A stretch of 40,263 nt of DNA from Candidatus Thorarchaeota archaeon (GCA_016841005.1 JAEORG010000250.1:1-40263); one strand, 5' to 3'. Counted from the first letter of the stretch, positions 8,806 through 17,488 are shown. Translations and numbers: made by a program. Notes: generated from the sequence alone by a model not told the origin.

Positions 8806-9477
8806 TTAAGAAAGCATTGTTTGCCTAAAGTAATCGCATAGGTCTTGAAGAAAGCACTCTGAGCAGTGCGGTGTTCGTGCCAGACAGACCTCTCGACCGT
8901 GTTTTATTAGATTGTGATTCATTGAATAGATACAATCATTCGAGACAATCTCCTCGAGAAGCACTTGCGCCTTCTCGCGAGATGTTTCAGGTGGAATTAG
9001 ACCTATTCTCTTTGATAATCTCCAAACATGTGTATCTACAGGTAGAGTAGCCATTCCAAAACAAAACAGGAGGACGATAGCTGCTGTTTTTGGTCCAACT
9101 CCATGAAGAGAAGTCAACCAGTCAGTTGCATCCTTTACGGACATATGTTCCAAGTGAGATAAATCGAGCTTACCAACCCGTTCAAGGATTTCAGAGAGCG
9201 TGGCTTTGATTCTCTGTGCCTTCACACGAAAGAATCCTGAGGACCTAATTGCCTGTCCCAAGTCTTCTTCGGATACCTTCAGGACCTCTTCCCAAGTTGG
9301 ATAAGCAGCTTTGAGACTAGCATATGCACGAAGCATGTTCGTGTCGTTTGTATTTTGACTAAGTATTGTTAGAACTAATTCGTCAATTGGTTTAAGATTT
9401 CTCTGAACTATAATGGTTCCATAGTTTTCGATCAATCTCTTGCATACTTCTGCAGTCTTTTTCCTAAGTGTCGACAA
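8806..9477 (-). CDS. nth: Endonuclease III (DNA glycosylase/AP lyase)
   Basis: A 223-residue HhH-GPD base-excision-repair enzyme that removes oxidised pyrimidines and cleaves abasic sites. The helix-hairpin-helix LHGVGPK ends at the catalytic Lys130, the catalytic Asp148 lies in VDTHVWRLSKR, and the complete 4Fe-4S ligand set C198-X6-C205-X2-C208-X5-C214 is present. Length is standard. The TTG start is supported by GGAGAAG about seven bases upstream. It is divergent from the flavodoxin gene at 9561 with 83 bases between. Confidence 0.93.
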   Translation of the reverse strand: MSTLRKKTAEVCKRLIENYGTIIVQRNLKPIDELVLTILSQNTNDTNMLRAYASLKAAYPTWEEVLKVSEEDLGQAIRSSGFFRVKAQRIKATLSEILERVGKLDLSHLEHMSVKDATDWLTSLHGVGPKTAAIVLLFCFGMATLPVDTHVWRLSKRIGLIPPETSREKAQVLLEEIVSNDCIYSMNHNLIKHGREVCLARTPHCSECFLQDLCDYFRQTMLS

Positions 9478-9560
9478 GTGCTCTTCTCCGATATTCTACT
9501 ATTGCAACGACCACTCCGGTAATTTTTAGTTCTTCTATGCGACCAGAAAACCGAGTCACA

Positions 9561-9974
9561 ATGAAGGTATTAGTTATCTACGAGAGCACTAGAGGTCGCA
9601 CAAAAGCAATGGCCGATGCTATCTGTGAAGGTGTGAAGGGAACGGGGAAGGACTGTGAGGTCCTTGATGCTAAGGACTTCAATGGTGTCGGTGATGCTTG
9701 CGGATTTGCAGTCGGTAGCTCAACAAGGATGAAAAGACCATTACCAAAAGTCAGACAAGTTTTAGCTGAATTGAATACATTAGATGGACTCCCAGTAATA
9801 GCGTATGGTTCATATGGATGGAGTGGTGAGGCGCCTGGTGAAATAGCAGATCTTCTACAGGAAAAGGGTGGGAAGCTAGTTGGAGAACCACTTAGGGTAA
9901 AGGATTATCCCAGTGAGGAAATGATTGAGAAGTGCAAAGAGCTAGGAGCAGCTTTGGCAGATTCCTGTTCATAA
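9561..9974 (+). CDS. Flavodoxin-like protein
   Basis: A 137-residue short-chain flavodoxin fold. The N-terminal strand and phosphate loop for FMN, MKVLVIYESTRGRTKAMADA, fits the T/S-x-T-x-x-T/K-type FMN site, followed by VIAYGSYGWSGEAPGEI (about 94-110) forming the second FMN-binding loop. The ATG at 9561 is chosen because the preceding in-frame sequence does not resemble flavodoxin; no ribosome binding site is evident, so it may be leaderless. It probably carries electrons between redox enzymes; the FdlA/FprA-like flavodoxin alternative is possible. Confidence 0.85.
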   Translation: MKVLVIYESTRGRTKAMADAICEGVKGTGKDCEVLDAKDFNGVGDACGFAVGSSTRMKRPLPKVRQVLAELNTLDGLPVIAYGSYGWSGEAPGEIADLLQEKGGKLVGEPLRVKDYPSEEMIEKCKELGAALADSCS

Positions 9975-10047
9975 GTTTGATTCGGACTATTAGTCGCTTA
10001 CGTAACTCTTATCATAGACCTTAATCGAGAATCGGACGGGCTAGACA

Positions 10048-11943
10048 ATGGGGTACATGCGAAGATTAACTGGATATCCACTAAAACACAAGAAGCTATT
10101 CTTTGGTTTCATGGCGATGGCTGGAGTCGGACAATTATTCAATATCATGTCACCGCTTGTTATGGTAGATATCATCGACAACGTCATTTATGGAGCTCAA
10201 TACGATCTTCTTATCCCACAGGTATTACTCTATTTTCTACTAGCTGTAGGATACATGTTCTTTGACATCATGGGAAGATATGGCGCGGCTATATTAGCTC
10301 AGAAAGTAATCTATGACATCAGAAAGCATCTCTATTACGCCCTAATGCAGAAGGATTTGGAATTCTATGACAAGGAGGAAACTGGTCAGATTCTTGCACG
10401 AGTCACGACTGATGTCACTCAGCTCCGTGAGTTCTTGTATTGGGGTTATAGAATCATCTTCATCGGCATCACAATGACTTTTGGCGTCTACACTGCGATG
10501 TATATTCTTAGTCCAACTCTTACAATGTATATGCTCCTTGTCATCCCAATCATGATCTTCTTCATCTACAGCTTCGCACGCAAGGTTCGTCCAGTGTTCT
10601 ATAAGGCCCGAAACCAGTATGGTGATCTTAGCTCGGTCCTTGCTGAGAATATTGTTGGCATGAAGGTAATCAAGTCATATGCAGCAGGAAACAGAGAAAC
10701 AAAACGTGTAGAAGAAGAAAATCGAAAATTCACCGATACTCGAATAGAAGCCTTCAGACTTTTTGCATTCTACAGACCACTGTTACCGACATTGTTTGGA
10801 TTGGTAACTGGAGTCCTAATCTATATCGGTGGACAGTCATATATTCTTGGAGACCTCTCATACGGAGTCTTCGTTGGATTTGTTACACTTCTTGGAATGC
10901 TCATGCTTCCAGCCCGTTTCTTATCTTGGTCAGTGGGAATGTACCAGAGAGCGTCAGCATCCGCTGAAAGAGCCTTCTACATACTAGATACAAAGGACGA
11001 AGTAAATGATCCCGATACACCTGTTCTGCAAGATATTGAAGGAAAGGTTACCTTTGATCACATCTACTTTGGTTATCGTGGTGGTGATTACATTCTAAAA
11101 GATGTTACAATGGAAGTAAAGCCAGGGCAGATTGTGGCGCTATTAGGAGGAACTGGCTCAGGAAAGACAAGCTTGGTCAATCTAATTCCAAGATTCTATG
11201 ATGCACGACTGGAAGGTATTGTCGAATACAATGGTTATGTTTATCCTGTCGATGAAAAAGGAAAAGTGACTATCGAAGAAACTGAATATACAGTTGAAAA
11301 TGGAAAGGTCATCATTGGTGAAGAAGAATATTCGGTGCAGACTCCTGGAAAAGTCTACATAGATGATATTGACATCAGGTATTTCAAAATTGCAAAGCTG
11401 AGAGGAACTATTGGAATGGTACACCAAGATCCATTTCTCTTTTCTGCTAGCGTGAAGGATAATATTGCATTTGCGAAGCCTGATGCTGAAATGGAAGAGA
11501 TTGTTGCGGCTGCTAAAGCGGCAAATATCCATAGTTTCATTGAAACGCTCGAAGAGGGGTATGATTCTATTGTCGGAGAGAGAGGAGTAACTCTTAGCGG
11601 AGGTCAAAAACAAAGAATCGCTATAGCTCGTGCACTGTTAGCGAATCCAAGGATACTCATCCTCGATGACTCAACCAGTTCGGTTGATGCAAAAACAGAG
11701 AGATTGATACAACAAGCTCTAGAAACTCTCATGAAAGGAAGAACCACATTCATCATTACTCATAGACTGAGTTCGATTAGATCTGCAGACCTTATTGTTA
11801 TGATGGAAAAAGGTCGAATCATGGAAATGGGATCACACCAAGAACTAAGAAATCGTGGAGGGTTGTACGCAGGAATTTATGAGACCCTAGAAGAAATGGA
11901 GTTGGCTGCTCTTACACCATCAGGAGGTGTCGCCGATGAGTAG
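10048..11943 (+). CDS. ABC exporter half-transporter, degenerate-site subunit with NBD insertion
   Basis: A 631-residue exporter half: a six-helix ABC transmembrane domain (about 1-320) plus a nucleotide-binding domain. Walker A is GGTGSGKT (367-374), Q-loop Gln460, intact signature LSGGQ (516-520), Walker B ending in LDD where Asp541 replaces the catalytic Glu, and H-loop His572. Between RFYDA (about 386) and GKVYIDD (434) lies an extra ~45-residue, strand-rich, acidic segment absent from ordinary exporters. It overlaps the next gene by 8 bases and must pair with it. The Asp-for-Glu change marks the subunit that donates Walker A/B to the degenerate ATP site, as in TM287/288. Substrate unknown; multidrug or lipid export are the usual roles. 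Confidence 0.92.
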   Translation: MGYMRRLTGYPLKHKKLFFGFMAMAGVGQLFNIMSPLVMVDIIDNVIYGAQYDLLIPQVLLYFLLAVGYMFFDIMGRYGAAILAQKVIYDIRKHLYYALMQKDLEFYDKEETGQILARVTTDVTQLREFLYWGYRIIFIGITMTFGVYTAMYILSPTLTMYMLLVIPIMIFFIYSFARKVRPVFYKARNQYGDLSSVLAENIVGMKVIKSYAAGNRETKRVEEENRKFTDTRIEAFRLFAFYRPLLPTLFGLVTGVLIYIGGQSYILGDLSYGVFVGFVTLLGMLMLPARFLSWSVGMYQRASASAERAFYILDTKDEVNDPDTPVLQDIEGKVTFDHIYFGYRGGDYILKDVTMEVKPGQIVALLGGTGSGKTSLVNLIPRFYDARLEGIVEYNGYVYPVDEKGKVTIEETEYTVENGKVIIGEEEYSVQTPGKVYIDDIDIRYFKIAKLRGTIGMVHQDPFLFSASVKDNIAFAKPDAEMEEIVAAAKAANIHSFIETLEEGYDSIVGERGVTLSGGQKQRIAIARALLANPRILILDDSTSSVDAKTERLIQQALETLMKGRTTFIITHRLSSIRSADLIVMMEKGRIMEMGSHQELRNRGGLYAGIYETLEEMELAALTPSGGVADE

Positions 11944-13741
11944 CGGACTCAATCAACAAGACGATCCCGATGCTCGAACATATGAGTTCACTGACAATCA
12001 GCTCCTGGGTCGAATGGTCAGATACCTTCTTGGTTATAGAAAGCTATTTGCCGCTGTAACACTCTTGGTAGCTCTTGGCATAACCCTCGAAGTAACACTT
12101 CCCTTTGTCCTTCGTCAGGCAATAGATGTCGATTTTCCAAGTGGAAACTTACAAGCATTGGGAATCACTGCGCTTCTCTATGTTATCCTCTACATTATTC
12201 AATGGTTTTCAAACTATGGAACAGAATATCTCACAACGTCGATGGGACAGAATGCGATATATGATATCAGACAAAGTCTCTATTCACGTTTACAGGTCTT
12301 ATCTCAAGACTTCTATGACAAGTCAGCCTCAGGGCGTATTATTAGCAGAATTACTAGTGATATTGACAGAATGAGTGAGCTAATGAGTGGGGGACTTATC
12401 AGCACATTGGCCCAGGTGTTCATAGTCGTAGCAATTGGAGCAGTGATTTTCACAGTTGATTTTCAACTGGCAGTGGTTTCATTGTTGATAGTCCCATTAC
12501 TTCTTACAGCGACCATTATCTTTCGCAGAAGGCTTCGACGAGCTTATCGGAGCACACGAAAGACCATATCGAGCGTAACTGCTAATCTAGCAGAGAGCAT
12601 TTCCGGGGCGAAAGTAACTAAGAGTTTCGCTCGCGAGAGAATCAATATTGAAAATTTTGATGAGGTAAACAGAGCAGATTATGAATCAAATGTAGATGCG
12701 GGTAAATCACAAGCGATGTTCTTCCCAAGCATTCGTCTTATTGGAACTTTAGGAGTTGTGCTTATTCTATGGATTGGTGGACTTCGGCTTATCGAAGGAA
12801 CAATCAGTCTAGGAACTGTTGTCCTTTTCATTCAATTCAGTGGAAGATTCTTCAGACCCATTCTCATTATTGCGGATTTCTACACATCAGTTCAAAGCGC
12901 TTTTGCTGGGGCAGAGCGAGTATTTACTATCATGGATACAGAACCCAGTATCCAAGACAGTCCAGGTGCAGTTGAGATGTCAGTGGTTTCAGGTAGAATT
13001 CGGTATGACCACGTTCACTTCGGATATCTCGAAAATGTACCTGTGCTTGTGGATTTTGATTTAGACATCAAACAAGGTGAAACCATAGCACTTGTTGGCG
13101 ATACAGGAGCTGGAAAAACTACAGTAGTGAGCCTTCTAAAGCGATTTTATGAGATTGATGAGGGAGCCATCACGATTGATGGTATTGACATTAGAGATGT
13201 TACTCAGGAGTCGCTTCGTGCACAAATCGGACTTGTGCTTCAAGACCCGTTTCTTTTCATGGGTTCTGTGAAAGAAAATATCAGATATGGTAAACCAGAT
13301 GCCTCAGATGATGAGATTTTCCATGCTACAGAAGCTATAGATGCAAGAAGAATATTCGAGAACTTGGAAAACGGGTTCGACACCGATGTTGGAGAACGTG
13401 GAGGTAGGCTCTCAGAAGGTGAGCGTCAACTAGTAAGCTTCGCAAGGGCCCTTTTAGCGAATCCAAGAATCCTTGTACTTGATGAGGCAACAAGCTCCAT
13501 CGACATCTATACAGAGCATGCCATACAGAAAGGAATGAAGGCACTTCTCTCGGGGCGAACCTCTATTGTCGTTGCGCATAGACTTTCAACTATCGTCAAT
13601 GCAGATCGCATCATTGTGCTTGAAAATGGGAATATTGTCGAGTCAGGTAAGCACCATGAACTCATGGCAAAGAAAGGTAAATACTTCTCTCTCTACGAGT
13701 TACAAATCCGTCCTCAAGCTATGCAGAGATCAACTGTATAG
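11936..13741 (+). CDS. ABC exporter half-transporter, consensus-site subunit
   Basis: A 601-residue partner of the preceding gene. The start is the ATG at 11936 with AGGAGGTG at 11922-11929; it overlaps the upstream stop by 8 bases, so translation is probably coupled. A six-helix transmembrane domain is followed by an NBD with Walker A GDTGAGKT (388-395), a weakened signature LSEGE (492-496) and a complete Walker B LDEATSSID with catalytic Glu517. The degenerate signature complements the Asp541 of its partner, giving one active and one degenerate ATP site per heterodimer. There is no NBD insertion here. A hairpin at 13812-13846 ends the operon. Confidence 0.93.
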   Translation: MSSGLNQQDDPDARTYEFTDNQLLGRMVRYLLGYRKLFAAVTLLVALGITLEVTLPFVLRQAIDVDFPSGNLQALGITALLYVILYIIQWFSNYGTEYLTTSMGQNAIYDIRQSLYSRLQVLSQDFYDKSASGRIISRITSDIDRMSELMSGGLISTLAQVFIVVAIGAVIFTVDFQLAVVSLLIVPLLLTATIIFRRRLRRAYRSTRKTISSVTANLAESISGAKVTKSFARERINIENFDEVNRADYESNVDAGKSQAMFFPSIRLIGTLGVVLILWIGGLRLIEGTISLGTVVLFIQFSGRFFRPILIIADFYTSVQSAFAGAERVFTIMDTEPSIQDSPGAVEMSVVSGRIRYDHVHFGYLENVPVLVDFDLDIKQGETIALVGDTGAGKTTVVSLLKRFYEIDEGAITIDGIDIRDVTQESLRAQIGLVLQDPFLFMGSVKENIRYGKPDASDDEIFHATEAIDARRIFENLENGFDTDVGERGGRLSEGERQLVSFARALLANPRILVLDEATSSIDIYTEHAIQKGMKALLSGRTSIVVAHRLSTIVNADRIIVLENGNIVESGKHHELMAKKGKYFSLYELQIRPQAMQRSTV

Positions 13742-13756
13742 AAAAAGGAAAGGGTG

Positions 13757-13780
13757 GTCCCCGTTCAAAGGAACGAGGAC
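13757..13780 (-). terminator. Terminator-like hairpin, copy 1 of a direct repeat
   Basis: GTCCCCGTTC and GAACGAGGAC form a stem with an AAAG loop. On the minus strand it is followed by CCACCCTTTCCTTTTTC, so it probably ends the serine-hydrolase transcript. The block GGGTGGTCCCC at its left edge recurs at 15291-15301. Confidence 0.5.
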
Positions 13781-13811
13781 TTAATCAGTAATAGTTGATT
13801 GTTTTAGTCTT

Positions 13812-13846
13812 CACTGCGCACCTCGTCCCCAATAAGATGCGCAGTG
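13812..13846 (+). terminator. Hairpin terminator of the ABC exporter operon
   Basis: A perfect 9-bp inverted repeat, CACTGCGCA (13812-13820) and TGCGCAGTG (13838-13846), separated by 17 bases and followed by TTTGTT, 70 bases after the ABC operon stop. Confidence 0.6.
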
Positions 13847-13904
13847 TTTGTTACCAATCGTCGCAGTAAGACCCTCTTCAAGGAGTACTCCTTCAGCTGT
13901 TACA

Positions 13905-15107
13905 CTACTGAACCGCAGGTATTATGAATGTGTCAATGAGCAGACTATCAACAGGGCCAGACCATACCAAATCATTTGGATCATTGGCGGTGAAGACCAC
14001 CACAATATCATATTCTGGAATTACAATTATCCGGTTTGTGTTTGCTCCGAATGCTTGGTAATACTTGCCAGGAGTGACCCACCATAAATATCCATAGTGA
14101 ATTGGAAATACTCCAAACAATAGTCTGTCTATTAGAGCGCTCGTTGACGTTTCAGCCCATTCCTGTGATACAACTTGTCTACCATGCCACTTTCCCTGAT
14201 TCAAAAGCAACAGCCCAATTCGCGCCATCGCTCTATGTGTCATGAAAAGCCCGAAACCCCCGTGATACTTAATGGCAAAATCTCCTGTTCCCCATGCTGA
14301 AGGCCCATACATCCAATCCCATTCACTGTCGCGGATTTTTAGGGGTTTGAATAAATAGGTTCTAGCAAATTGGTTCAGAGCCATCCCAGTCTTATTTGCG
14401 ATAAGCACAGACAGCATTTCCGCATTTCCACTTGAGTATGTCCAAGCGGAAGGATCATCTGTTCCTGGTAGATAATCCATTGGTTTCGTTAGATAGTAGT
14501 CGAGACTAAAACCATCAATAGTCCAATCCAATTGAGTTTGCGGATCAAACTCATTCCAATTAATACCAACGTTTTGCAGAAGTAAATTCTCCACGGTTAT
14601 GTCTTTTTTAGCATCACCATACACAAGGTCACCATATTTAGCAGAATCCCACATCTCAGGGAAAACATCGAAAAATTTAGTGTTTAAGTCGAAAAATCCC
14701 TTTTCAATAGCTAGCCCTGTAAGCAAAGATATGACAGATTTTGTGACGCTCCAAACGTGATGTAGTCTGCCATCTCTAAGTTGCCAAACCGGATCAGCGT
14801 CAGGCCAATAGTAACTTTTCTCATCCAACCGTACGGAGTTATAGAGGTATTCCTCATTAATTATGTAACCATTACGAATAATCAACACACTTTGAATGTT
14901 TATCTGGTTTGCCTCAATAAAACCGTACATTTCCTCTATCTTACTTGAATCCATACCCTGTGCTTCAGGGGTTGTTCCCCTCCATCTATCCCAACTTGGC
15001 CAATTCTGTGGATTAGAAATGGCAAGTGCTTGAGAGGGTAGAAGTCCGATGAAGATGAATACGGAAAAAGAAAGTCCTAATATGACTAGTTTCGTTTTAT
15101 TCTTCAT
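13905..15107 (-). CDS. Secreted serine hydrolase, beta-lactamase/class C family
   Basis: A 400-residue protein with a signal peptide or N-terminal anchor (residues 1-29). The class C beta-lactamase/PBP4*-like catalytic set is visible: nucleophile Ser120 and Lys123 in SVTK, and Tyr224 in YSSGN. The C-terminal KTG/HxG element is not clear. Such enzymes act outside the cell as peptidases, esterases or amidases rather than antibiotic-resistance enzymes. The ATG at 15107 is chosen because it opens the signal peptide; a further 43 in-frame codons upstream do not look coding. The gene is flanked by two similar hairpin repeats (13757 and 15296). Confidence 0.85.
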   Translation of the reverse strand: MKNKTKLVILGLSFSVFIFIGLLPSQALAISNPQNWPSWDRWRGTTPEAQGMDSSKIEEMYGFIEANQINIQSVLIIRNGYIINEEYLYNSVRLDEKSYYWPDADPVWQLRDGRLHHVWSVTKSVISLLTGLAIEKGFFDLNTKFFDVFPEMWDSAKYGDLVYGDAKKDITVENLLLQNVGINWNEFDPQTQLDWTIDGFSLDYYLTKPMDYLPGTDDPSAWTYSSGNAEMLSVLIANKTGMALNQFARTYLFKPLKIRDSEWDWMYGPSAWGTGDFAIKYHGGFGLFMTHRAMARIGLLLLNQGKWHGRQVVSQEWAETSTSALIDRLLFGVFPIHYGYLWWVTPGKYYQAFGANTNRIIVIPEYDIVVVFTANDPNDLVWSGPVDSLLIDTFIIPAVQ

Positions 15108-15295
15108 AAAAACAAACACCCCTCTAACCTTTGCAATATCTTTTTGATAAAGGACTATGGCGTCGGGGGTATAGTACAGTAATGGATATAGTGTGTGATG
15201 AAAGAGAGGGCTCAGTTGTATGAGATTCGGCCTCAATCTGTTGTGTCACTTAGACTCAATTGCTCCTACAACACCGTATAAACAAAGAGAGGGTG

Positions 15296-15319
15296 GTCCC
15301 CATTCGATTGAACAGGGAC
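15296..15319 (-). terminator. Terminator-like hairpin, copy 2 of a direct repeat
   Basis: GTCCC/GGGAC with an inner TTC/GAA stem, 31 bases past the stop of the minus-strand gene 15350-16141; on that strand it is followed by CACCCTCTCTTTG. It shares GGGTGGTCCCC with the hairpin at 13757. Confidence 0.5.
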
Positions 15320-15349
15320 AGTAACAATTAATGATTGAATCGTAAGAAT

Positions 15350-16141
15350 TCAATCGTCCCAGTCAAATTCATCGACATTATCCCAAGTACCGTATTTCGA
15401 GTATCTTGGCCTATGATATCTGTGTGTATCATCAATACTACGGAGGTCTCTTCCAATGTGACGCGTTGCTTGCGAGATGCCCCGCATTGCAGATGATACA
15501 GCCCTTCCTATGGTAGGTCCAAGGTTTTTGAGTTCCTCAAGCCCTTGAAGACCATCTTCGTCAATGACAATTGTCCTCTTTCCTCCACCACCGATCGCGA
15601 TTCGATCTTTTGTGACGGATACCATCTTATCATCATTGAGCACGAATACTCTTTTCCCGTAGGTGAAGACTGTATTATCATGGCTAGCCACTAGTACAAT
15701 CTTGGTGTCGTGCTTGTCATCTCCGATTAAAATCCCGCCATCACCACGGATGTCGATCTTGTCCTTGTGGGTCTTACTATTGAAATCAAGTTTCTCTTCA
15801 GCAGCATTCCGAAAAGCAAAGTTACTAGGATATCCATAGTTGTCTAAATCACTATCAGCGGCTTCCTCAGATACTCTCTCGAATTCGTGTGCTCCTAAAT
15901 AGAGCTGGATTCCATCAAGTTCTCCGGATATGGCTTCACCATAGGCGCCACTCTCGGTTTCAACAATTGCGTCAATTGCAAACTTTGCTGAACCATGAAA
16001 CGCAACACCTACATTATCCTCACCTTGCTTCACAAATGCCCAGAGTGTTTCAGGTCTGATGGTCACAAGGGCTTTCTCTGAGTCAATCAATTTGAACTCT
16101 TCACGAGTCTTCTTTATCCTATCGTCAACTACCAGTTTCAT
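15350..16141 (-). CDS. Beta-rich protein of unknown function, operon partner of wHTH gene
   Basis: A 263-residue soluble protein with no recognised family. Residues about 20-75 and 125-205 alternate short strands and Gly/Asp turns (GDGGILIGDDKHDTKIVLVA, then VFVLNDDKM and RIAIGGGGKR), suggesting a beta-sheet or beta-helix-like fold. The C-terminal ~60 residues are basic (RHIGRDLRSID, HRYHRPRYSKY), and the protein ends in DEFDWDD. It overlaps the upstream winged-helix gene by four bases (ATGA type), so the two are translationally coupled. Its partner begins with the almost identical MDDFDWDD. A hairpin follows the stop. Confidence 0.65.
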   Translation of the reverse strand: MKLVVDDRIKKTREEFKLIDSEKALVTIRPETLWAFVKQGEDNVGVAFHGSAKFAIDAIVETESGAYGEAISGELDGIQLYLGAHEFERVSEEAADSDLDNYGYPSNFAFRNAAEEKLDFNSKTHKDKIDIRGDGGILIGDDKHDTKIVLVASHDNTVFTYGKRVFVLNDDKMVSVTKDRIAIGGGGKRTIVIDEDGLQGLEELKNLGPTIGRAVSSAMRGISQATRHIGRDLRSIDDTHRYHRPRYSKYGTWDNVDEFDWDD

Positions 16142-17172
16142 TCGATGTCCTCCTCATCGTCTTCAATTTGAATTGAAACATCACCATTCCTGAGGTCTGT
16201 ATCATCCTGCAGGTTTTTCTCTAGCTTCTTCTCCTTCACATCGGAGAGAATTCGTTCTTCTTCAAGTCTACTTGTGAGCCACTGTGCCAGACGATAGGCC
16301 AAACGACCCTCAACTGATACATAGTAAGTTCCTCGCACTTCGCCCTTGATTACATAACCTGCTTCAACTAGCGGGGATAGGTGATGAGTAAGAGAACTGC
16401 CAGTCTTACCTGTGAATTGCTCAAGCTCGTTGAACGACTTGCCCCCTTCTTTCAGAAAGTGCAGAATCTTAAGCCGTTCCTCACTTCCAAGTGGACCAAT
16501 GACATGAGCGATTCTTTCTGGTGGGATGTTCTCATATTCCTTGGACTTCCTCTTTCTTTTGGCCCTGCTGCGTCTACTACCTGTACTTACTCGGAGATGA
16601 GGAATTTTGATGTCACCGACAGCTTTCAATCCAAGTTCAATCTGTTCTCCAAGACCTTCCATCATGTCTTCGAGATCATCAGTCAAAGATGAGAAATCTA
16701 TTACAGTAGCACGTCTAGGTGCTTTTGGAGGCCTAGGTGCTCGTGGTGCTCTGGGAGCTCTTGGGGCTCTAGGTGCCCTTGGAACTGATGTAGCATGAAG
16801 GCGTCTACCTCTACGGAGACGTTCTTCTTTATCACGTCTTACATCCTCCACTTCTCGTCTGAGTTCTTCTTTCATGCGGCGAATCTCTGCTAGTTCGCGA
16901 CGCATCTCAGCTACGCCTTCAATTTCATCGCTGAGTCCTCGTAGATGATCTGCTGCTTCCTTGCCTTCAAGTGCTGCTTCTTTAGCGTCTTCAATACGAT
17001 CGCGAATATCGTCTTCTTTGTCCAAAATCTCGTCTTCGCGGTCTATCAGTTCATCTTCTTTATCTATTAGCTCGTCTTCAATATTCTCGAGCTCTTCTAG
17101 TTCGGATTCATATTCGTCCTCGTCATCGGAGTCGTCATCATCCCAATCGAAATCGTCCATGTCATCGTACAT
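16138..17172 (-). CDS. Acidic coiled-coil protein with winged-helix domain
   Basis: A 344-residue protein in four parts: an extremely acidic N-terminus (MYDDMDDFDWDDDDSDDEDE, then runs of EDELIDKEDELID); a charged coiled coil (about 25-130); an Arg-Ala-Pro repeat (RAP about six times, near 134-152) in a basic stretch; and an ArsR-like winged helix (about 220-300; LGSEERLKILHFLKEGG, then TGSSLTHHLSPLVEAGYV) with another helical acidic tail. The winged helix suggests DNA binding, probably as a repressor. The ATG at 17172 is preferred over a GTG at 17184. An inverted repeat overlaps this start codon and could be its own operator. First gene of a two-gene operon. Confidence 0.75.
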   Translation of the reverse strand: MYDDMDDFDWDDDDSDDEDEYESELEELENIEDELIDKEDELIDREDEILDKEDDIRDRIEDAKEAALEGKEAADHLRGLSDEIEGVAEMRRELAEIRRMKEELRREVEDVRRDKEERLRRGRRLHATSVPRAPRAPRAPRAPRAPRPPKAPRRATVIDFSSLTDDLEDMMEGLGEQIELGLKAVGDIKIPHLRVSTGSRRSRAKRKRKSKEYENIPPERIAHVIGPLGSEERLKILHFLKEGGKSFNELEQFTGKTGSSLTHHLSPLVEAGYVIKGEVRGTYYVSVEGRLAYRLAQWLTSRLEEERILSDVKEKKLEKNLQDDTDLRNGDVSIQIEDDEEDIE

Positions 17173-17201
17173 TATCTGTAACACTAACTGTAATAATGTA
17201 C
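17167..17201 (-). promoter_or_regulatory. Putative operator overlapping a start codon
   Basis: Perfect 8-bp inverted repeats GTACATTA (17167-17174) and TAATGTAC (17194-17201), with CTGTAA repeated directly between them, lie between the TATA-like element and the start codon of the winged-helix gene. This placement suits autoregulation. Confidence 0.4.
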
Positions 17202-17204
17202 AGT

Positions 17205-17216
17205 ATTAATATAAGT
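17205..17216 (-). promoter_or_regulatory. TATA-like promoter element of the winged-helix operon
   Basis: On the minus strand this reads ACTTATATTAAT, about 35 bases before the ATG at 17172, a normal distance for an archaeal promoter with a very short leader. Confidence 0.4.
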
Positions 17217-17488
17217 ATTTTGTTCGGTGTAATTTAATACACGATGCACGATATTCATCGAGGTATATAATGACACCCTCCGTCTCCGATGTTCTCAAAG
17301 ACTTCTCATATCACTGCATATGCATTATACTAAGAGATATTGGTGCATCGTGGAAATGGGGATTCCGCTTTATTCATAAGATACCAATAGTCACCACAAT
17401 CAAGAACAATTAATATTCGTATAGTGACTCAAAATGACACCATAGACATTGCTAATTAATTTGCCACGATACCGAAGGTATAATCAAA
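17217..17488. other. Intergenic region between divergent genes
   Basis: No open frame of interest. It holds a perfect 10-bp inverted repeat, CACGATGCAC (17240-17249) and GTGCATCGTG (17343-17352), and AT-rich stretches that could contain promoters for the gene at 17489. No RNA gene was recognised. Confidence 0.4.

Noticed and set aside
16727..16793. Repeated GGGGCTCTAGGTGC-like units as a possible CRISPR or satellite
   Set aside because: They are in-frame codons of the Arg-Ala-Pro repeat of the winged-helix protein; no spacers exist.
16961..17209. Plus-strand serine-rich frame opposite the acidic coiled coil
   Set aside because: Its serine runs are the reverse complement of the Asp/Glu codons of the real gene.
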